Below the pieces are notes generated by a model. It did no database searches and was not told the DNA's origin. It worked only from the letters and a program-made list of their open reading frames with translations. A stretch of 64,000 nt of DNA from Candidatus Annandia adelgestsuga. Its GTDB lineage: Bacteria; Pseudomonadota; Gammaproteobacteria; Enterobacterales; Enterobacteriaceae_A. The stretch is from positions 244,363 through 308,362 of the forward strand of contig NZ_CP026513.1 in the NCBI RefSeq assembly GCF_003956045.1, given 5' to 3'. Numbering within the stretch: position 1 is the stretch's first letter; each line of letters begins with the position of its first letter. This document shows positions 39,580-50,016 of this stretch, piece after piece. Position numbers and translations under genes: made by a program.

Positions 39580-39795
39580 TTATATTTTAGTATACATATC
39601 AATACATTTAGTTGGACATTGTGATATACATAATGTACATCCAATACAATTTTTATTTATAATAGTATGTAAAAAACCTCGAGAACCTACAATAGCGTTA
39701 TTAGGGCATTTTTTTAAACATTTATTACATCCGATACAATTTTTTTCATCAATCCATGCATATATACGTAATTTTTTTTTTTTTTTATTATTCAT
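39580..39795 (-). CDS. rsxB: Minimal 2[4Fe-4S] ferredoxin derived from RsxB/RnfB
   Basis: A 71-residue protein with two complete CxxCxxCxxxCP motifs ([12 protein letters not shown] and [12 protein letters not shown]). Its best match from memory is the C-terminal ferredoxin domain of RsxB/Rnf[11 protein letters not shown] aligns with [23 protein letters not shown] with DAIVGATRAMHTV, and CPTKCIDM with CPTHCISL. In E. coli rsxB lies near tyrS, and here it is its direct neighbour. The N-terminal membrane anchor, the four-Cys domain and all other Rnf subunits are absent locally. I infer a free-standing soluble electron carrier. A generic bacterial ferredoxin is the alternative. Confidence 0.82.
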   Translation of the reverse strand: MNNKKKKKLRIYAWIDEKNCIGCNKCLKKCPNNAIVGSRGFLHTIINKNCIGCTLCISQCPTKCIDMYTKI

Positions 39796-39902
39796 ATTTA
39801 ATTTATAATTTATAAATAATATAATAAATTATTAATTTATTTTAAAATAAATTAATATTAATTTATTTTTTAATATAAATTAATATTAATTTTAAAATAA
39901 AT

Positions 39903-40961
39903 TTATTTTTTTAATATAACTTTAGGTAAACCTTTATTAATAACTACAGATTTATCAATAATTATTTTATGAATATCATTTCTAGATGGAGTTTTATACA
40001 TAATATTAAGTAAAAAATTTTCTAATATTGATTTTAAACCTCTAGAACCAACATTTAGTTTTTTTGCTTTTTTAGCTATTTCATAAATAGCATCTGATTT
40101 AAATTTTAATTTAATATTTTCTATATTAAATAAAATTTTATATTGTTCTATTAAAGAATGATTAGTTTCATTTAAAATACTAATAAAATCCATAATATTT
40201 AAACTATTTAAACTAATAATTATTGGTAATCTACCTACAAATTCTGGAATTAAACCAAATTTTATTAAATCAGAAGTTTGTAAATAATTTAATAAATTTT
40301 TATTTAAATATTTTCTGTCATAAATTTTTGAATTAAAACCTATATAATTTCTTCTTTTAATTCTTTTTTTTATAATTTTTTTTATATTATTAAAAGCTCC
40401 TCCACAAATAAATAACATTTCATTTGTATTTATATATAAAAATTCTTGTTGAGGATGTTTTCTACCACCTTTAGGAGGTATAGAAGATATAGTTCCTTCT
40501 ATTAATTTTAATAATGATTGTTGTACTCCTTCTCCAGATACATCACGAGTTATTGAAACATTGTCTGTTTTTTTTGCAATTTTATCTATTTCATCTATAT
40601 ATATAATACCATGTTGTGCTTTTTCTATATCATAATTACATGATTGTAATAATTTATGAATTATATTTTCTACATCTTCACCAACATAACCAGCTTCAGT
40701 TAATGATGTTGCATCAGCAATTACAAATGGAACATTAAGAAATTTAGATAAAGTTTTAGCTAATAAAGTTTTACCACTTCCTGTAGGTCCAACCATTAAA
40801 ATATTACTTTTTTCTAATTCTATCTTACTTTGTTGATAAATAAATAATCTTTTATAATGATTATATACAGCGACAGATAAAATTTTTTTAGCTGAATTTT
40901 GACCAATTATATATCTATCTAAATATCTTTTAATTTGATAAGGTTTAGGTACATATTTCAT
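39903..40961 (-). CDS. clpX: ClpX ATPase without the zinc-binding domain
   Basis: ClpX unfolds substrates and feeds them to ClpP. The AAA+ core is complete: [23 protein letters not shown], Walker A GPTGSGKT, the pore loop GYVGEDVE, Walker [11 protein letters not shown], the RKH loop [13 protein letters not shown], and [16 protein letters not shown]. Length is 352 residues against 424 in E. coli. The N-terminal C4 zinc-binding domain (about 60 residues) is missing, with clpP only 41 bases upstream. The ClpP-binding IGF-type loop region reads YIGFNSK. Confidence 0.95.
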   Translation of the reverse strand: MKYVPKPYQIKRYLDRYIIGQNSAKKILSVAVYNHYKRLFIYQQSKIELEKSNILMVGPTGSGKTLLAKTLSKFLNVPFVIADATSLTEAGYVGEDVENIIHKLLQSCNYDIEKAQHGIIYIDEIDKIAKKTDNVSITRDVSGEGVQQSLLKLIEGTISSIPPKGGRKHPQQEFLYINTNEMLFICGGAFNNIKKIIKKRIKRRNYIGFNSKIYDRKYLNKNLLNYLQTSDLIKFGLIPEFVGRLPIIISLNSLNIMDFISILNETNHSLIEQYKILFNIENIKLKFKSDAIYEIAKKAKKLNVGSRGLKSILENFLLNIMYKTPSRNDIHKIIIDKSVVINKGLPKVILKK

Positions 40962-41002
40962 AATTTATCCATTTTTTTTAAAATAATAAAATTTGTTATA
41001 TA

Positions 41003-41590
41003 TTAAACTATTCTTTTTTTTAAAATTTTATCTATTATTCCATATTTTACAGCTTCTTTTGCTGAAAAAAAATAATCTCTTTCTATATCTTTTTCTATTT
41101 TTTTTATATTTTGACCAGTATTTTTTGATATTAATTTATTTAAATAATTTTTAGTTTTAATAATTTCTTTTGCATGAATTTCAATATCAGTAACTTGTCC
41201 ATTATAACCACCTAATGGTTGATGAATCATTATACGAGAACTTGGTAAACAAAATCTTTTTTTTTTAGTTCCGGATGATAATATAAAAGCTCCCATAGAA
41301 CAAGCTTGACCTATACATATAGTATTAACATCAGGTGTTATAAATTTCATAGTATCATAAATACACATACCTGAAGTTATAACACCACCAGGTGAATTTA
41401 TATATAAAAATATATCTTTTTTAGAATCTACAGATTCTAAAAATAACATTTGTGCCACAATTGTATTTGCAATACTATCTTCTATTGTTCCTGATAAAAA
41501 AATTATTCTATCTTTTAATAACCTTGAATATATATCATAAGAATTTTCTCCTTTAGAACTTTTTTCTATTACTATAGGTACTAAATTCAT
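41003..41590 (-). CDS. clpP: ATP-dependent Clp protease proteolytic subunit
   Basis: A 195-residue serine protease (mature E. coli ClpP 193). Catalytic Ser lies in GQACSMGAF, the His in [11 protein letters not shown], and the Asp in [22 protein letters not shown] forms the oxyanion region. The N-terminus starts close to the mature form, so no long propeptide is present. clpP-clpX are cotranscribed, after loss of tig and bolA relative to E. coli, and lon does not follow clpX. Confidence 0.97.
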   Translation of the reverse strand: MNLVPIVIEKSSKGENSYDIYSRLLKDRIIFLSGTIEDSIANTIVAQMLFLESVDSKKDIFLYINSPGGVITSGMCIYDTMKFITPDVNTICIGQACSMGAFILSSGTKKKRFCLPSSRIMIHQPLGGYNGQVTDIEIHAKEIIKTKNYLNKLISKNTGQNIKKIEKDIERDYFFSAKEAVKYGIIDKILKKRIV

Positions 41591-41755
41591 AATATTTCCT
41601 TATATTTATTTTTAATAAAAATAATTTTATTAATATAAATAAAATTATTTAATTTTTTATATAAAAAATATATATTACATAATTATATAATATAATAAAT
41701 TATTAATATATAAATTATAATTTAAAATAAAAAAAATATAACTTAATAAGGATAT

Positions 41756-42619
41756 ATGAAAATATCTAAATTAAAAAATTATTTATTTTTACCAATAATA
41801 ATTTTATTAGTAAATTTTAGCACTAAATATTATATTTTAAACCCTAAAGGCCAAATAGCTTTTGAACAATCAAAATTAATTTTTGTTTCTTTTTTAATAA
41901 TGTTAATTATAGTTGTTCCAGTTATATTAATGTCAATAATTTTTTTATATAAATATAGTGAAAAAAATTATAATCATAAAAATTATAAACCAAATTGGGA
42001 TAATTCAAAAAATATTGAAATAGTAACTTGGACTGTACCAATAATAATTGTTTTTTTTTTAAGTATTATTACATGGAATTCTACTCATAAATTAGATCCT
42101 TATAAACCTATTATTTCAAATACAAAAACTATGGATATCGAAGCAATATCTTTAGATTGGAAATGGATATTTTTATATCCAAAACAAAATATAGCTTCTG
42201 TTAATGAATTAGCTATTCCAATAAATACTCCTATTCATTTTATAATTACATCAAGTTCAGTTATGAATTCTTTTTTTATACCAAAATTAGGAAGTCAAAT
42301 GTATGCTATGGCTGGTATGAAAACTCAATTATATTTAATATCTAATAAACCTGGTATATATACAGGATTTTCTTCTAATTATAGTGGTGTTGGTTTTTCT
42401 AATATGAAATTTAAAGTTATTTCATGTAAAAATATGAACTATTTTAATAAATGGTTAAAAAAAGTTAGACGTTCATTAAATTATTTAGATGCAGTAAATT
42501 TAATGCAAGAATCAATACCTAGTATTGATCATCAAATAGAATATTTTAATAAATGTGAATCAGGATTATTTAATAGATTAATTGACAAATTTAAAAATAA
42601 TAAAAATAATATTTATTAA
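41756..42619 (+). CDS. cyoA: Cytochrome bo3 ubiquinol oxidase subunit II
   Basis: A 287-residue subunit II (E. coli 315) with two transmembrane helices and a periplasmic cupredoxin-like domain lacking CuA ligands, as expected for quinol oxidases. LNPKGQIAFEQSKLI, YKPNWDNSKNIEIVTWTVPI and LDWKWIFLYPKQNIA match CyoA. The E. coli lipobox LLSGC is replaced by LVNFS, so the protein is no longer a lipoprotein. AAGGA precedes the ATG. First gene of cyoABCDE. Confidence 0.96.
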   Translation: MKISKLKNYLFLPIIILLVNFSTKYYILNPKGQIAFEQSKLIFVSFLIMLIIVVPVILMSIIFLYKYSEKNYNHKNYKPNWDNSKNIEIVTWTVPIIIVFFLSIITWNSTHKLDPYKPIISNTKTMDIEAISLDWKWIFLYPKQNIASVNELAIPINTPIHFIITSSSVMNSFFIPKLGSQMYAMAGMKTQLYLISNKPGIYTGFSSNYSGVGFSNMKFKVISCKNMNYFNKWLKKVRRSLNYLDAVNLMQESIPSIDHQIEYFNKCESGLFNRLIDKFKNNKNNIY

Positions 42620-42669
42620 TTAAAATAAAATATTATTAATTAATTTAAATAATAATATTTAAAAAAAAA

Positions 42670-44655
42670 ATGCTATTTGGAAGACTTACGTTAAACGCAA
42701 TTCCATTTAATGAACCTATTATAATGGTTGTTGGTTTTTTAATAATAATTGCTAGTTTTACTATTATTCTTAGTTTATCATATAATGATAAATGGAAATA
42801 TTTATGGTACAATTGGTTTACTTCAGTAGATCATAAAAAAATAGGTATTATGTATATAATATTAGCATTAATAATGCTAATGAGAGGATTTATTGATGCA
42901 ATTATGATGAGAAGTCAACAAGCATTATCTTCTGGAAAAAATCATATAAATCTTTTACCTCCACATCATTATGATCAGATTTTTACTGCTCATGGTGTTA
43001 TAATGATATTTTTCGTTGCAATGCCTTTTATTGTTGGTTTTATGAATTTTATAATTCCATTACAAATAGGAGCTAGAGATGTTGCTTTTCCTATTTTAAA
43101 TAATTTAAGTTTTTGGTTAACTTTTTCAGGAGCAATGTTGTTAAATTGTTCTTTAATAATAGGAGAATTTGCAAGAACTGGTTGGTTAGCTTATCCACCA
43201 TTATCAAATATATTATATAATAATGGTGTAGGTGTTGATTATTGGATATGGAGTTTACAATTATCTGGAATAGGTACTATTTTAACAGGTATAAATTTTT
43301 TTGTTACAATAATAAATATGAGAACATATAATATGATTATGTTTAAGATGCCAGTTTTTATATGGACTTCTTTATGTTCAAATATTTTAATAATTGCATC
43401 ATTTCCAGTATTAACTATTACTTTATTAATGTTGACTTTAGATAGATATTTAGATTTTCATTTTTTTACTAATGATATGGGTGGTAATATAATGATGTAT
43501 GTGAATTTAATATGGATTTGGGGTCATCCTGAAGTTTATATTTTAATACTTCCTATATTTGGTATATTTTCAGAAGTAGTTGCTACATTTTCTAGAAAAT
43601 ATTTATTTGGATATAATTCATTAGTATGGGCTACTATATCTATTACAATTTTATCTTTTATTGTATGGCTACATCATTTTTTTACTATGGGAGCTGATTC
43701 TAACGTTAATTCTTTTTTTGGTATTATGACTATGATTATAGCTATTCCTACTGGTGTAAAAATTTTTAATTGGTTATTTACTATGTATAAAGGAAAAATT
43801 AAAATAAATTCTATTATGTTATGGACTATAGGTTTTTTAATAACTTTTTCTATTGGTGGAATGGCAGGAGTATTATTAGCAAATCCAAGTATTGATTTTT
43901 TATTACATAATAGTTTATTTCTTGTTGCTCATTTTCATACTGTTATTATAGGAGGAGTAGTATTTGGTTGTTTCGCAGGTTTTAATTATTGGTTTCCTAA
44001 AGCTTTAGGTTTTAAATTAAATGATAATTTAGGTATTTTTTCTTTTTGGTTTTGGATTGTAGGTTTTTTTACAGCTTTTATGCCACTTTATATATTAGGG
44101 CTTATGGGGATGACAAGACGTTTAAGTCAAAATATAGAATATAAATTTCATAAACCTTTAGTAATAGCAGCTTTTGGTACTTTTATAATTACTATAGGAA
44201 TTATATTTCAAATATTACAATTATACAATTCAATAAAAAAAAAAAATAATTATGTTGATAAAACTGGTGATCCATGGAATGGAAGAACTTTAGAATGGTC
44301 TGTATCTTCTCCTCCACCATGTTATAATTTTGCAATAATACCAATTATATATGAAAAAGATGATTTTTGGAGATCTAAAATTACAGATAATATAAAAAAA
44401 ATTAAACGTTTTTTTTATAAAAGAATACATATGTATAATAATAATAATTTAGGAATTATTTTATCATGTTTTGGATTTATATTTAGTTTTTCTATTATAT
44501 GGTATATTTGGTGGTTATGTTCAATATCTTTATTTATATTATTATTAATTATTATTATTGATAGTTTTTTTTATAATAAAGGTTATTACGTTGAATCTTA
44601 TTATATAAAAAAAGAAGAAATTAAAAATATGAAAATGAGATTTTATTTATGTTAA
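42670..44655 (+). CDS. cyoB: Cytochrome bo3 ubiquinol oxidase subunit I
   Basis: A 661-residue catalytic subunit (E. coli 663) with about fifteen transmembrane helices. Heme and copper ligands are visible: [15 protein letters not shown] (low-spin heme His), [14 protein letters not shown] (CuB His and the cross-linked Tyr), [10 protein letters not shown] (two CuB His) and [13 protein letters not shown] (heme His pair). It reduces O2 to water and pumps protons. Its 3' end overlaps the true cyoC start at 44649. Confidence 0.97.
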   Translation: MLFGRLTLNAIPFNEPIIMVVGFLIIIASFTIILSLSYNDKWKYLWYNWFTSVDHKKIGIMYIILALIMLMRGFIDAIMMRSQQALSSGKNHINLLPPHHYDQIFTAHGVIMIFFVAMPFIVGFMNFIIPLQIGARDVAFPILNNLSFWLTFSGAMLLNCSLIIGEFARTGWLAYPPLSNILYNNGVGVDYWIWSLQLSGIGTILTGINFFVTIINMRTYNMIMFKMPVFIWTSLCSNILIIASFPVLTITLLMLTLDRYLDFHFFTNDMGGNIMMYVNLIWIWGHPEVYILILPIFGIFSEVVATFSRKYLFGYNSLVWATISITILSFIVWLHHFFTMGADSNVNSFFGIMTMIIAIPTGVKIFNWLFTMYKGKIKINSIMLWTIGFLITFSIGGMAGVLLANPSIDFLLHNSLFLVAHFHTVIIGGVVFGCFAGFNYWFPKALGFKLNDNLGIFSFWFWIVGFFTAFMPLYILGLMGMTRRLSQNIEYKFHKPLVIAAFGTFIITIGIIFQILQLYNSIKKKNNYVDKTGDPWNGRTLEWSVSSPPPCYNFAIIPIIYEKDDFWRSKITDNIKKIKRFFYKRIHMYNNNNLGIILSCFGFIFSFSIIWYIWWLCSISLFILLLIIIIDSFFYNKGYYVESYYIKKEEIKNMKMRFYLC

Positions 44656-45241
44656 ATAAATTTATAAAATTTAAAAAAAAAAAAAAAAAATAGATAAAAA
44701 TAAAATTTTAGGTTTATGGGTTTATTTAATGAGTGATTGTATAATATTTTCAATTTTATTTGTTACTTATTCAGTAATATTAAATAATGTTACAATTAAT
44801 TTTATAAACAATATTTTTAATATATATTTAGTTTTTATTGAAACTATTGTTTTATTATTAAGTTCTTTTAGTTATTGTATAATTAATATTTGTATTAAAA
44901 AAAAATATATATTTTTTACTATTTTTTTTTTATTTATTACTTTTTTATTAGGATCAGTATTTTTAAATTTAGAATTATATGAACTTTGTATTTTAATTAA
45001 TAAAGGATTAGGTCCTCAAAAAAATGGTTTTATGTCTATTATTTTTACTATATTATCAATACATGGAGTACATATATTTATTGGTTTAACATTTATATTA
45101 AATTTAATTACGCATGTAATATTAAATGGAATTAATAAAATAAATTATAATAAAATTATCAGATTAGGTTTATTTTGGCATTTTCTTGATATTATTTGGG
45201 TATTTATATTTACAATTATATATATTCAAAATTCATTATAA
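44649..45241 (+). CDS. cyoC: Cytochrome bo3 oxidase subunit III, frameshifted at an 18-base A run
   Basis: Subunit III with five transmembrane helices. The main frame ([23 protein letters not shown]-like [35 protein letters not shown]) is conserved. In that frame upstream codons [17 protein letters not shown] align with E. coli TKIFGFWIYLMSD, but the frame is closed by TAA 44672-44674 just before a run of 18 A (44673-44690). An ATG at 44649, overlapping cyoB as in E. coli, begins MLNKFIKF in the other frame and joins perfectly if the run had 19 (or 16) A. Initiation at ATG 44729 would delete half of the first helix. I favour the frameshifted full gene, rescued by slippage. Confidence 0.87.
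44673..44690 (+). repeat. 18-base A homopolymer at the cyoC frameshift
   Basis: A pure run of 18 A between the conserved overlapping start of cyoC and its first transmembrane helix. One extra A would put the two parts in frame. A natural slippery site for RNA polymerase. Confidence 0.9.
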
Positions 45242-45269
45242 ATAATTAATAATTTTATAGAGAAATAAA

Positions 45270-45560
45270 ATGAATCATAAATTTAAAAAAAATATAATTG
45301 GTTTAATTTTTTCTACATTATTAACAATTTTTCCATTAATTATTTTACATTTATTATATATAAATAAATTTTATAAAATAATATTTATATATTTTTGTTT
45401 ATTATTACAAACATTTATACATTTTTTTTATTTTTTAAATTTAAAATTAAAAATTAAAAATAATTGGAACTTAATTTCATTAATATTTGTTATTATAATA
45501 ATGACTATTATTGTAATAGGGACAAATTATATAATGTTAAGTTTACATCATAGAATGTAA
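45270..45560 (+). CDS. cyoD: Cytochrome bo3 oxidase subunit IV
   Basis: A 96-residue protein (E. coli 109) with three hydrophobic helices, including the family region FYKIIFIYFCLLLQTFIHFFYFLNL and a C-terminal helix ending in MLSLHHRM. The small subunit stabilises the oxidase and helps CuB insertion. It lies between cyoC and cyoE with 28- and 9-base spacers, preceded by AGAGAA. Identification rests on helix pattern, the LLQ..VHFFFFLH-like motif and position. Confidence 0.93.
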   Translation: MNHKFKKNIIGLIFSTLLTIFPLIILHLLYINKFYKIIFIYFCLLLQTFIHFFYFLNLKLKIKNNWNLISLIFVIIIMTIIVIGTNYIMLSLHHRM

Positions 45561-45569
45561 TATTAAAAT

Positions 45570-46436
45570 ATGAATAATATAAAAATTTTTTTAAAAATTA
45601 TTAAACCCGGAATTATATTAGGAAATATTTTATCTTTAATTACAGGTTTTTTTTTCACTGATCCAAAAAAAAACAATTTTAAAATACTAATAATAACCAT
45701 AATTTCAGTAATTTTTATAATTTCTTCTTGTAATATTTTGAATAATATTATTGATATTAATATTGATTGTAAAATGAAAAGAACAAATAATAGATTATTA
45801 GTAAAAAAAAAAAAATATATTAAAATTGTTTTTTTTATTTCTATAATTATAAATTTAATAGGTTTTATTTTATTATATTATAAAATAAATAATTTAGTTT
45901 TATTTATTTCTATAATAGGTTTTTTGGTATATGTTATTTTTTATAGTTTAATATTAAAAAGATATTCTATATATAGTACATTATTTGGAAGTATTTCAGG
46001 AGCAATAACTCCAATTATAGGTTATTGTTCTATTAATAATAAATTAGATTTAAAATCATTATTATTATTTATAGTTTTTTTTTTATGGCAAATACCTCAT
46101 TTTTATTCAATTTCTATAATTTATTTAAAAGATTATGAAAAAATTAAAATACCTATATTTGTTATTATAAAAGGAATTAAAAAAACAAAATATAATATTA
46201 TTTTTTATATAATATTATTTTCTATAATACATTTTTTTTTAATAACTAATTATTTTAATAATTTTAAATGTATATTAATTTCTATTTTGTTAGATATTTT
46301 ATGGATTATAATTTCAATTTTAAGTTTAATAACATTAAATAATAAATTATTATCACGTTTAATTTTTATTTTATCTATATTAATAATAATAACATTTAAT
46401 ATAACAAGTTTTTTAAATTATAATTTTAAATATTAA
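45570..46436 (+). CDS. cyoE: Protoheme IX farnesyltransferase (heme O synthase)
   Basis: A 288-residue UbiA-family prenyltransferase (E. coli 296) that makes heme O for the bo3 site. The first Asp-rich motif NNIIDINIDCKMKRTNNRLL and the second region FLWQIPHFYSISIIYLKDYE are conserved, with about nine membrane helices. Needs farnesyl diphosphate and heme B made or imported elsewhere. Confidence 0.95.
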   Translation: MNNIKIFLKIIKPGIILGNILSLITGFFFTDPKKNNFKILIITIISVIFIISSCNILNNIIDINIDCKMKRTNNRLLVKKKKYIKIVFFISIIINLIGFILLYYKINNLVLFISIIGFLVYVIFYSLILKRYSIYSTLFGSISGAITPIIGYCSINNKLDLKSLLLFIVFFLWQIPHFYSISIIYLKDYEKIKIPIFVIIKGIKKTKYNIIFYIILFSIIHFFLITNYFNNFKCILISILLDILWIIISILSLITLNNKLLSRLIFILSILIIITFNITSFLNYNFKY

Positions 46437-46471
46437 AATTTTATAAATAATTTTAATTATAGGATACAAAT

Positions 46472-47800
46472 ATGAATAAAATTGAACATAAAGCTATTAT
46501 TAGTTTAATAATAATATTTATTTTACGTATGTCTGGTATTTTAATGTTATTACCAATTATGAATATTTATTTACCATATTATCATATTAAAAGTAATTTA
46601 ATTCCAATTGCGATATCTATATATGGATTAATGCAAATTTTATTTCAATTACCATATGGTTTATTATCTGATATGATAGGAAGAAAACCAATTATAAAAT
46701 TAGGTTTATTAGTTTTTTCTTTAGGAAGTTTAATAGCCGCTTATGTAGATAATGTATATTTTGTTGTTTTAGGTAGAATTTTACAAGGATCTGGAATTGT
46801 ACATCTTAATATTGTATTATTAATGTCAGATTTAATTAGAGAAGAAAATATATCTAAATCTATGGCAATATTAAATATTTTTTTAATTTTTACATTTTTA
46901 ATATCTTTAATAATAGGTCCAATTATTGCATGTGTATATGGTTTAAAAATTTTATTTTTTTTAATGGCAATTTTATCTTTAATTGGTATAATTATTTTAT
47001 CATTTTTAGTTCCTGAAGAACATCCTATATGTCAAAAATTTAATTTTAGAAAACAATTTATGAATGTTATTAATAATTTACAATTATTAAAAATTAATTT
47101 TAGCGTTTTATTTTTACATATATTATTAAATATTACATTTTTAATTATGCCAAAAAAATTATTTGATGTTGGTTTTAATCTTGAACAACATTGGCAAATG
47201 TATTTAATAGAATTCTTTATATCTTTATTTTTGACTATTCCAATAATTATGATTTTAGAAAATTCTAATAAAATAAAAAAAACATTAAGAAATATTATAA
47301 TTTTAATTTTTATAATATATTTAATTTTATGGAAATTAGATAATTATTTTTGGATATTAATATTAGATTTACAAATTTTTTTTACAATATTTACTGTATT
47401 GGAATCAATGTTACCATCTATGATTAGTAGAGAATCATCATTATTAACAAAAGGTGTATCTATGGGTTTATATAATGTTTTTCAATTATTAGGATCTGTT
47501 TCTGGTTGTATAATTAAAAAATATATAGAAGAAAAATTTAATATTAATTATTTATTTATGCTAACATTTATATTAGTTATAATTTGGTTTTTATTAATAA
47601 TAACTATAGAAGAACCTTTTAATAAAAGTAATATATTTATTTTATTAGATAATAATAATTATAATTTATCTTTAAATAAATTATATAAAAATAAAGGTAT
47701 TTTAGAAGCTGTTATTTCATATAATAAAAAAAAATTATACTTAAAAATAGATAATAAATTAATAAAAAAAGAAAATATTAAAGATATAGTTTTAAAATAA
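46472..47800 (+). CDS. yajR: MFS transporter, YajR-like
   Basis: A 442-residue major facilitator with twelve hydrophobic segments, motif A (GLLSDMIGRKPIIKLG) and RILQGSGIVH. After the last helix there is a soluble tail ending in ILEAVISYNKKKLYLKI, resembling the ferredoxin-like YAM domain that distinguishes YajR (E. coli 454 residues). In E. coli yajR lies next to cyoE, as here. Substrate unknown. It is separated from convergent tgt by 6 bases. Confidence 0.92.
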   Translation: MNKIEHKAIISLIIIFILRMSGILMLLPIMNIYLPYYHIKSNLIPIAISIYGLMQILFQLPYGLLSDMIGRKPIIKLGLLVFSLGSLIAAYVDNVYFVVLGRILQGSGIVHLNIVLLMSDLIREENISKSMAILNIFLIFTFLISLIIGPIIACVYGLKILFFLMAILSLIGIIILSFLVPEEHPICQKFNFRKQFMNVINNLQLLKINFSVLFLHILLNITFLIMPKKLFDVGFNLEQHWQMYLIEFFISLFLTIPIIMILENSNKIKKTLRNIIILIFIIYLILWKLDNYFWILILDLQIFFTIFTVLESMLPSMISRESSLLTKGVSMGLYNVFQLLGSVSGCIIKKYIEEKFNINYLFMLTFILVIIWFLLIITIEEPFNKSNIFILLDNNNYNLSLNKLYKNKGILEAVISYNKKKLYLKIDNKLIKKENIKDIVLK

Positions 47801-47806
47801 AAAAAA

Positions 47807-48919
<1,113 letters not shown>

Positions 48920-48940
48920 TTATTACCTCTAAAATATTTT

Positions 48941-50002
48941 TTAATTAATTTTATCTAAAAAAGCTTTTGGATTATGTATAATAAACATGGAATCTCCATA
49001 ACTAAAAAATTTATATTTATTTTTAATTGCTATTCTATAAGAAGACATTATATTATAATAACCAGCAAAAGAAGATACTAATATAATTAATGTTGAACAA
49101 GGTAAATGAAAATTAGTAATTAGTGCATCTACTATTTTATATTTATAACCAGGATATATAAAAATATTAGTTTCTTTTTTTAATGAAATAATATATTTTG
49201 ATTTAAAAACTGTACTTTCTAAAGCACGTAAAGTACTGGTACCTACTGCAACTATTCTATTACCTTTTAATTTACATTTAATAATTTTCTTTATTACATT
49301 TTTTGTTACTATACATTGTTCTTTATGAATTTTATGATTTTTAATATTTAATGATTTTATAGATTGAAATGTTCCCGATCCTATATGTAAAGTAATAAAT
49401 ATTATTTTTATTCCTTTTTTAATTAAATTTTTAAATAAAATTTTATCAAAATGTAAACCAGCTGTAGGTGATGCAATAGAACCATATTTACTACTATATA
49501 TTGTTTGATATTCATTTTTATTTTTTTTATCAATTTTTTTTTTTATATATGGTGGTAAAGGTATTTTACCATAAATTTTTATTATGTTCCATACTGTAAT
49601 AGAAGATATAAATTTAATTTTATAAAAAATATTATATTTTGATTTTATAGTAGCATAAATATTATTTTCATAATTTATAATTAAAAAAGTATTAATTTTA
49701 ATTTTTTTATTAGATTTTATTTTTCCTAAAACCATATTATTGTTTAATATTTTTTCTATTAATATTTCTATTTTTCCACCACTTATTTTTTTAGCAAAAA
49801 TTCTTGCAGGTATAACTCTGGTATTATTTAATATTAATAAATCCCCTTTGTTTAAAATATTAATAATATTATTAAATTTACCATGATATACTTTTTTTTT
49901 TATACTATCTAAAATCATTAATTTTTTTTTATTTTTATTGATTATTGGATGTTGAGAAATCATATTTTTAGATAATTTAAAATAAAAATTTTTCAAATGC
50001 AT
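48941..50002 (-). CDS. queA: S-adenosylmethionine:tRNA ribosyltransferase-isomerase
   Basis: QueA builds the cyclopentene ring of queuosine from the ribosyl moiety of SAM. NNTRVIPARIFAKK, GKIEILIEK, PLPPYI, SIASPTAGLHFD, VTLHIGSGTFQ-like ITLHIGSGTFQ, GTSTLRALES and FIYPGYKYKIVDALITNFHLP are conserved. The ATG at 50002 (MHLKNFYFKL) aligns with the E. coli start. An upstream in-frame ATG at 50017 would overlap the last base of brnQ and add five residues. A GGA stands upstream of 50002. Confidence 0.95.
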   Translation of the reverse strand: MHLKNFYFKLSKNMISQHPIINKNKKKLMILDSIKKKVYHGKFNNIINILNKGDLLILNNTRVIPARIFAKKISGGKIEILIEKILNNNMVLGKIKSNKKIKINTFLIINYENNIYATIKSKYNIFYKIKFISSITVWNIIKIYGKIPLPPYIKKKIDKKNKNEYQTIYSSKYGSIASPTAGLHFDKILFKNLIKKGIKIIFITLHIGSGTFQSIKSLNIKNHKIHKEQCIVTKNVIKKIIKCKLKGNRIVAVGTSTLRALESTVFKSKYIISLKKETNIFIYPGYKYKIVDALITNFHLPCSTLIILVSSFAGYYNIMSSYRIAIKNKYKFFSYGDSMFIIHNPKAFLDKIN

Positions 50003-50016
50003 TTTTAAATTTTCCA

